A stretch of DNA of 64,000 nucleotides from Trachelipus rathkii (Eukaryota > Arthropoda > Malacostraca > Isopoda > Trachelipodidae). The position numbers and the translations under genes are program-made. The notes under the pieces were generated by a model. The model saw nothing but the letters and a program-made list of their open reading frames with translations. It was not told the origin of the DNA and ran no database searches. The stretch covers positions 31,133-95,132 of the forward strand of contig JABUQX010065504.1 in assembly GCA_015478945.1 (NCBI GenBank), written 5' to 3'. Positions 62,661 to 64,000 of the stretch are shown in pieces. The stretch's first letter is position 1. Every line of letters begins with the position of its first letter.

Positions 62661-64000
62661 TAAATCACGTTCATATCTTCGCGGCTTGCTCTATTGATTT
62701 TATATTTATGTTCTTGTGTCTTGTGGCCCTTCCATTTTCTCAGCGAACGCTAAAGAACTGCTTCTACTTGGAGTGTTAAGAGTTATAAGAAGAAAGTCAA
62801 GAGGAAGGACCCACCCGACTCGCTATAATTTAATTAAAACTTATATTAATAAAAACCTTTATTTTCAATGTGATATTTGTCCTCAATCACCACATTTTGT
62901 CGATTATTGGGATGGGGCAACGCTTATGGTGTGCCTATGTTTATATTCATCTTACTCCTCCTGTCTTACCGCTAAGTACGTCTTTCTTGTTGGAAAATCC
63001 TCCAGTCCACAACGGAGAGCTAGTTTCTCCTGATTTTTCGGGGTTTAAGCCGCATTGTTAGGCTCAATGTAATTAGATCTTTCTCCTTACGTGAGGCTAG
63101 ATATACTATGGAGCAGTCCATAAAAATACTCTTCGTTGTGTGGGCTCTTTTCTCCGGGTTATCCTTGGGTTTTTGCTTACACTTGGTTTATTCTCTCCTC
63201 TAATTTGATTGTATCTATTTCTGTCCTACCATCACCATTGTCTTCTCCTCCTGACTTTCTGTTTAACATCATGTTTCTTTTCATCTTGATTAAACTATCT
63301 TCTGGAATATTGCTCTCTCACATTTATTGTGTATCATCCATGTCTTCATGCTTGTTCTCTGTTGTATAATTATTTTCTAAGTCTTTATTAACCCCATTCA
63401 AGCTCCTCCTGAAGCTCATTAGGGTCAACTGGTCCGGCTATTGCCCTTTGAACCAGGTAGCAGAGAATGAGAAACAATGTGGAAAATACGAAGACGGAAA
63501 GACTATTGGTTAAAAATAGTCCAGATTAACAACTGTATTATAATTCAAGTTAATCACAACAACAGAACAACTAAGTTTCTCAAACTGTTTCTAAAAATAA
63601 AAATTAAAAAATTAAGTTCTCTAAAAGTTTTACCAAATTGTATATAATATATAAGCCAGTTTCAAAATATTTTTTTCCAAAGTTTTCCAAATCTTTTGTA
63701 GAAAATTTGTTTGTCAAAATATACTTTTTTCATTAAAGTTTTCAAAATTATATTTAACTAGTGGGGAGCGTCAGTGGTTTCCGAAATTTTCAGTCAAAAT
63801 TTTTTCAATGTTTCAAGATAAGGTATGTCACAGTCCTATTTAAACTCAACAACAGGTTGGCAATTAGATTTGTGCTTTATAAGGACTCGATATTACTTTT
63901 ATCATTAATTAATTTTAATATTTATTTTTATTTCATGTTCGATTTTTTAATATATTAATATCTTTACTTGTTTAAAGTTATTCACTAATTAATTAAAAAT
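62661..64000. other. T-rich then AT-rich sequence, no gene
   Basis: Composition falls back to AT-rich after about 62,820. Overlapping plus-strand frames at 62,716-63,369 (up to 105 codons) have no motif. The final 500 bases are dominated by AAAATTTT-like words (CAAAATATTTT, TTTTCCAAA repeated loosely). Confidence 0.4.

Noticed and set aside
1..64000. CRISPR arrays, bacterial operons, rRNA genes or an intact viral genome
   Set aside because: No regularly spaced repeats, no ribosome-binding-site-led gene clusters, no rRNA-like segments and no viral gene set were seen on either strand.

Overview
The window looks like non-genic, repeat-rich nuclear DNA from an arthropod, most plausibly a crustacean. 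This is an inference from the style of the retrotransposons, the very long (TA)n and (ATT)n tracts and the low GC. No organism marker gene is present. I see no bacterial features: no operons, no ribosome-binding sites, no CRISPR. I see no intact host gene, tRNA or rRNA. Every recognisable protein signature belongs to a transposable element and is broken by frameshifts and stops.

Layout. 1-4.5 kb: nothing recognised apart from an (ATT)n tract. 4.5-21 kb: the main structure, a very large imperfect inverted repeat. The left arm (about 4.96-12.72 kb, possibly from 4.6 kb) is a noisy reverse-complement copy of the right arm (about 13.63-20.64 kb, possibly to 21.1 kb), around a (TA)n-rich loop of about 0.9 kb. 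Each arm carries the same two elements in the same relative arrangement. One is an APE-type LINE with an endonuclease start (MGTWNVKGLND in the right arm) and an RT YADD motif; the two copies lie tail to tail about the loop. The other is a jockey-like LINE, placed head to head with the first. The right-arm copies are clearly readable. The left-arm copies keep short exact islands separated by insertions. The jockey-like RT continues to about 21.7 kb beyond the traced repeat.

22.1-35 kb: AT-rich desert with long (TA)n blocks. It holds one probable tRNA-derived SINE (about 27.96-28.13 kb). 35.1-35.3 kb: a 51-codon open stretch resembling the N-terminal part of a LINE reverse transcriptase. 35.3-49 kb: mostly featureless, except for a GC-shifted islet near 41.6-42.2 kb. 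That islet contains the longest ORF of the window, 140 codons with a CxxC-x4-HxxC zinc-finger-like motif. 49-53.8 kb: GC-rich short segments in AT-rich DNA that look like termini of one DNA-transposon family (hAT-like, tentative), two of them near-duplicates. 53.9-59.3 kb: AT- or T-rich, unrecognised. 59.4-62.7 kb: a sharply GC-richer island whose minus strand carries broken, polar, Ser/Asn/Arg-rich frames, perhaps a decayed LINE ORF1. 62.8-64 kb: AT-rich, nothing recognised.

The genes do not act together as a system. The most striking object is the inverted repeat. It is either a real inverted segmental duplication or, in my view somewhat more likely, a fold-back (template plus complement) long-read or assembly artefact, because the left arm is consistently the worse copy and differs largely by small insertions.
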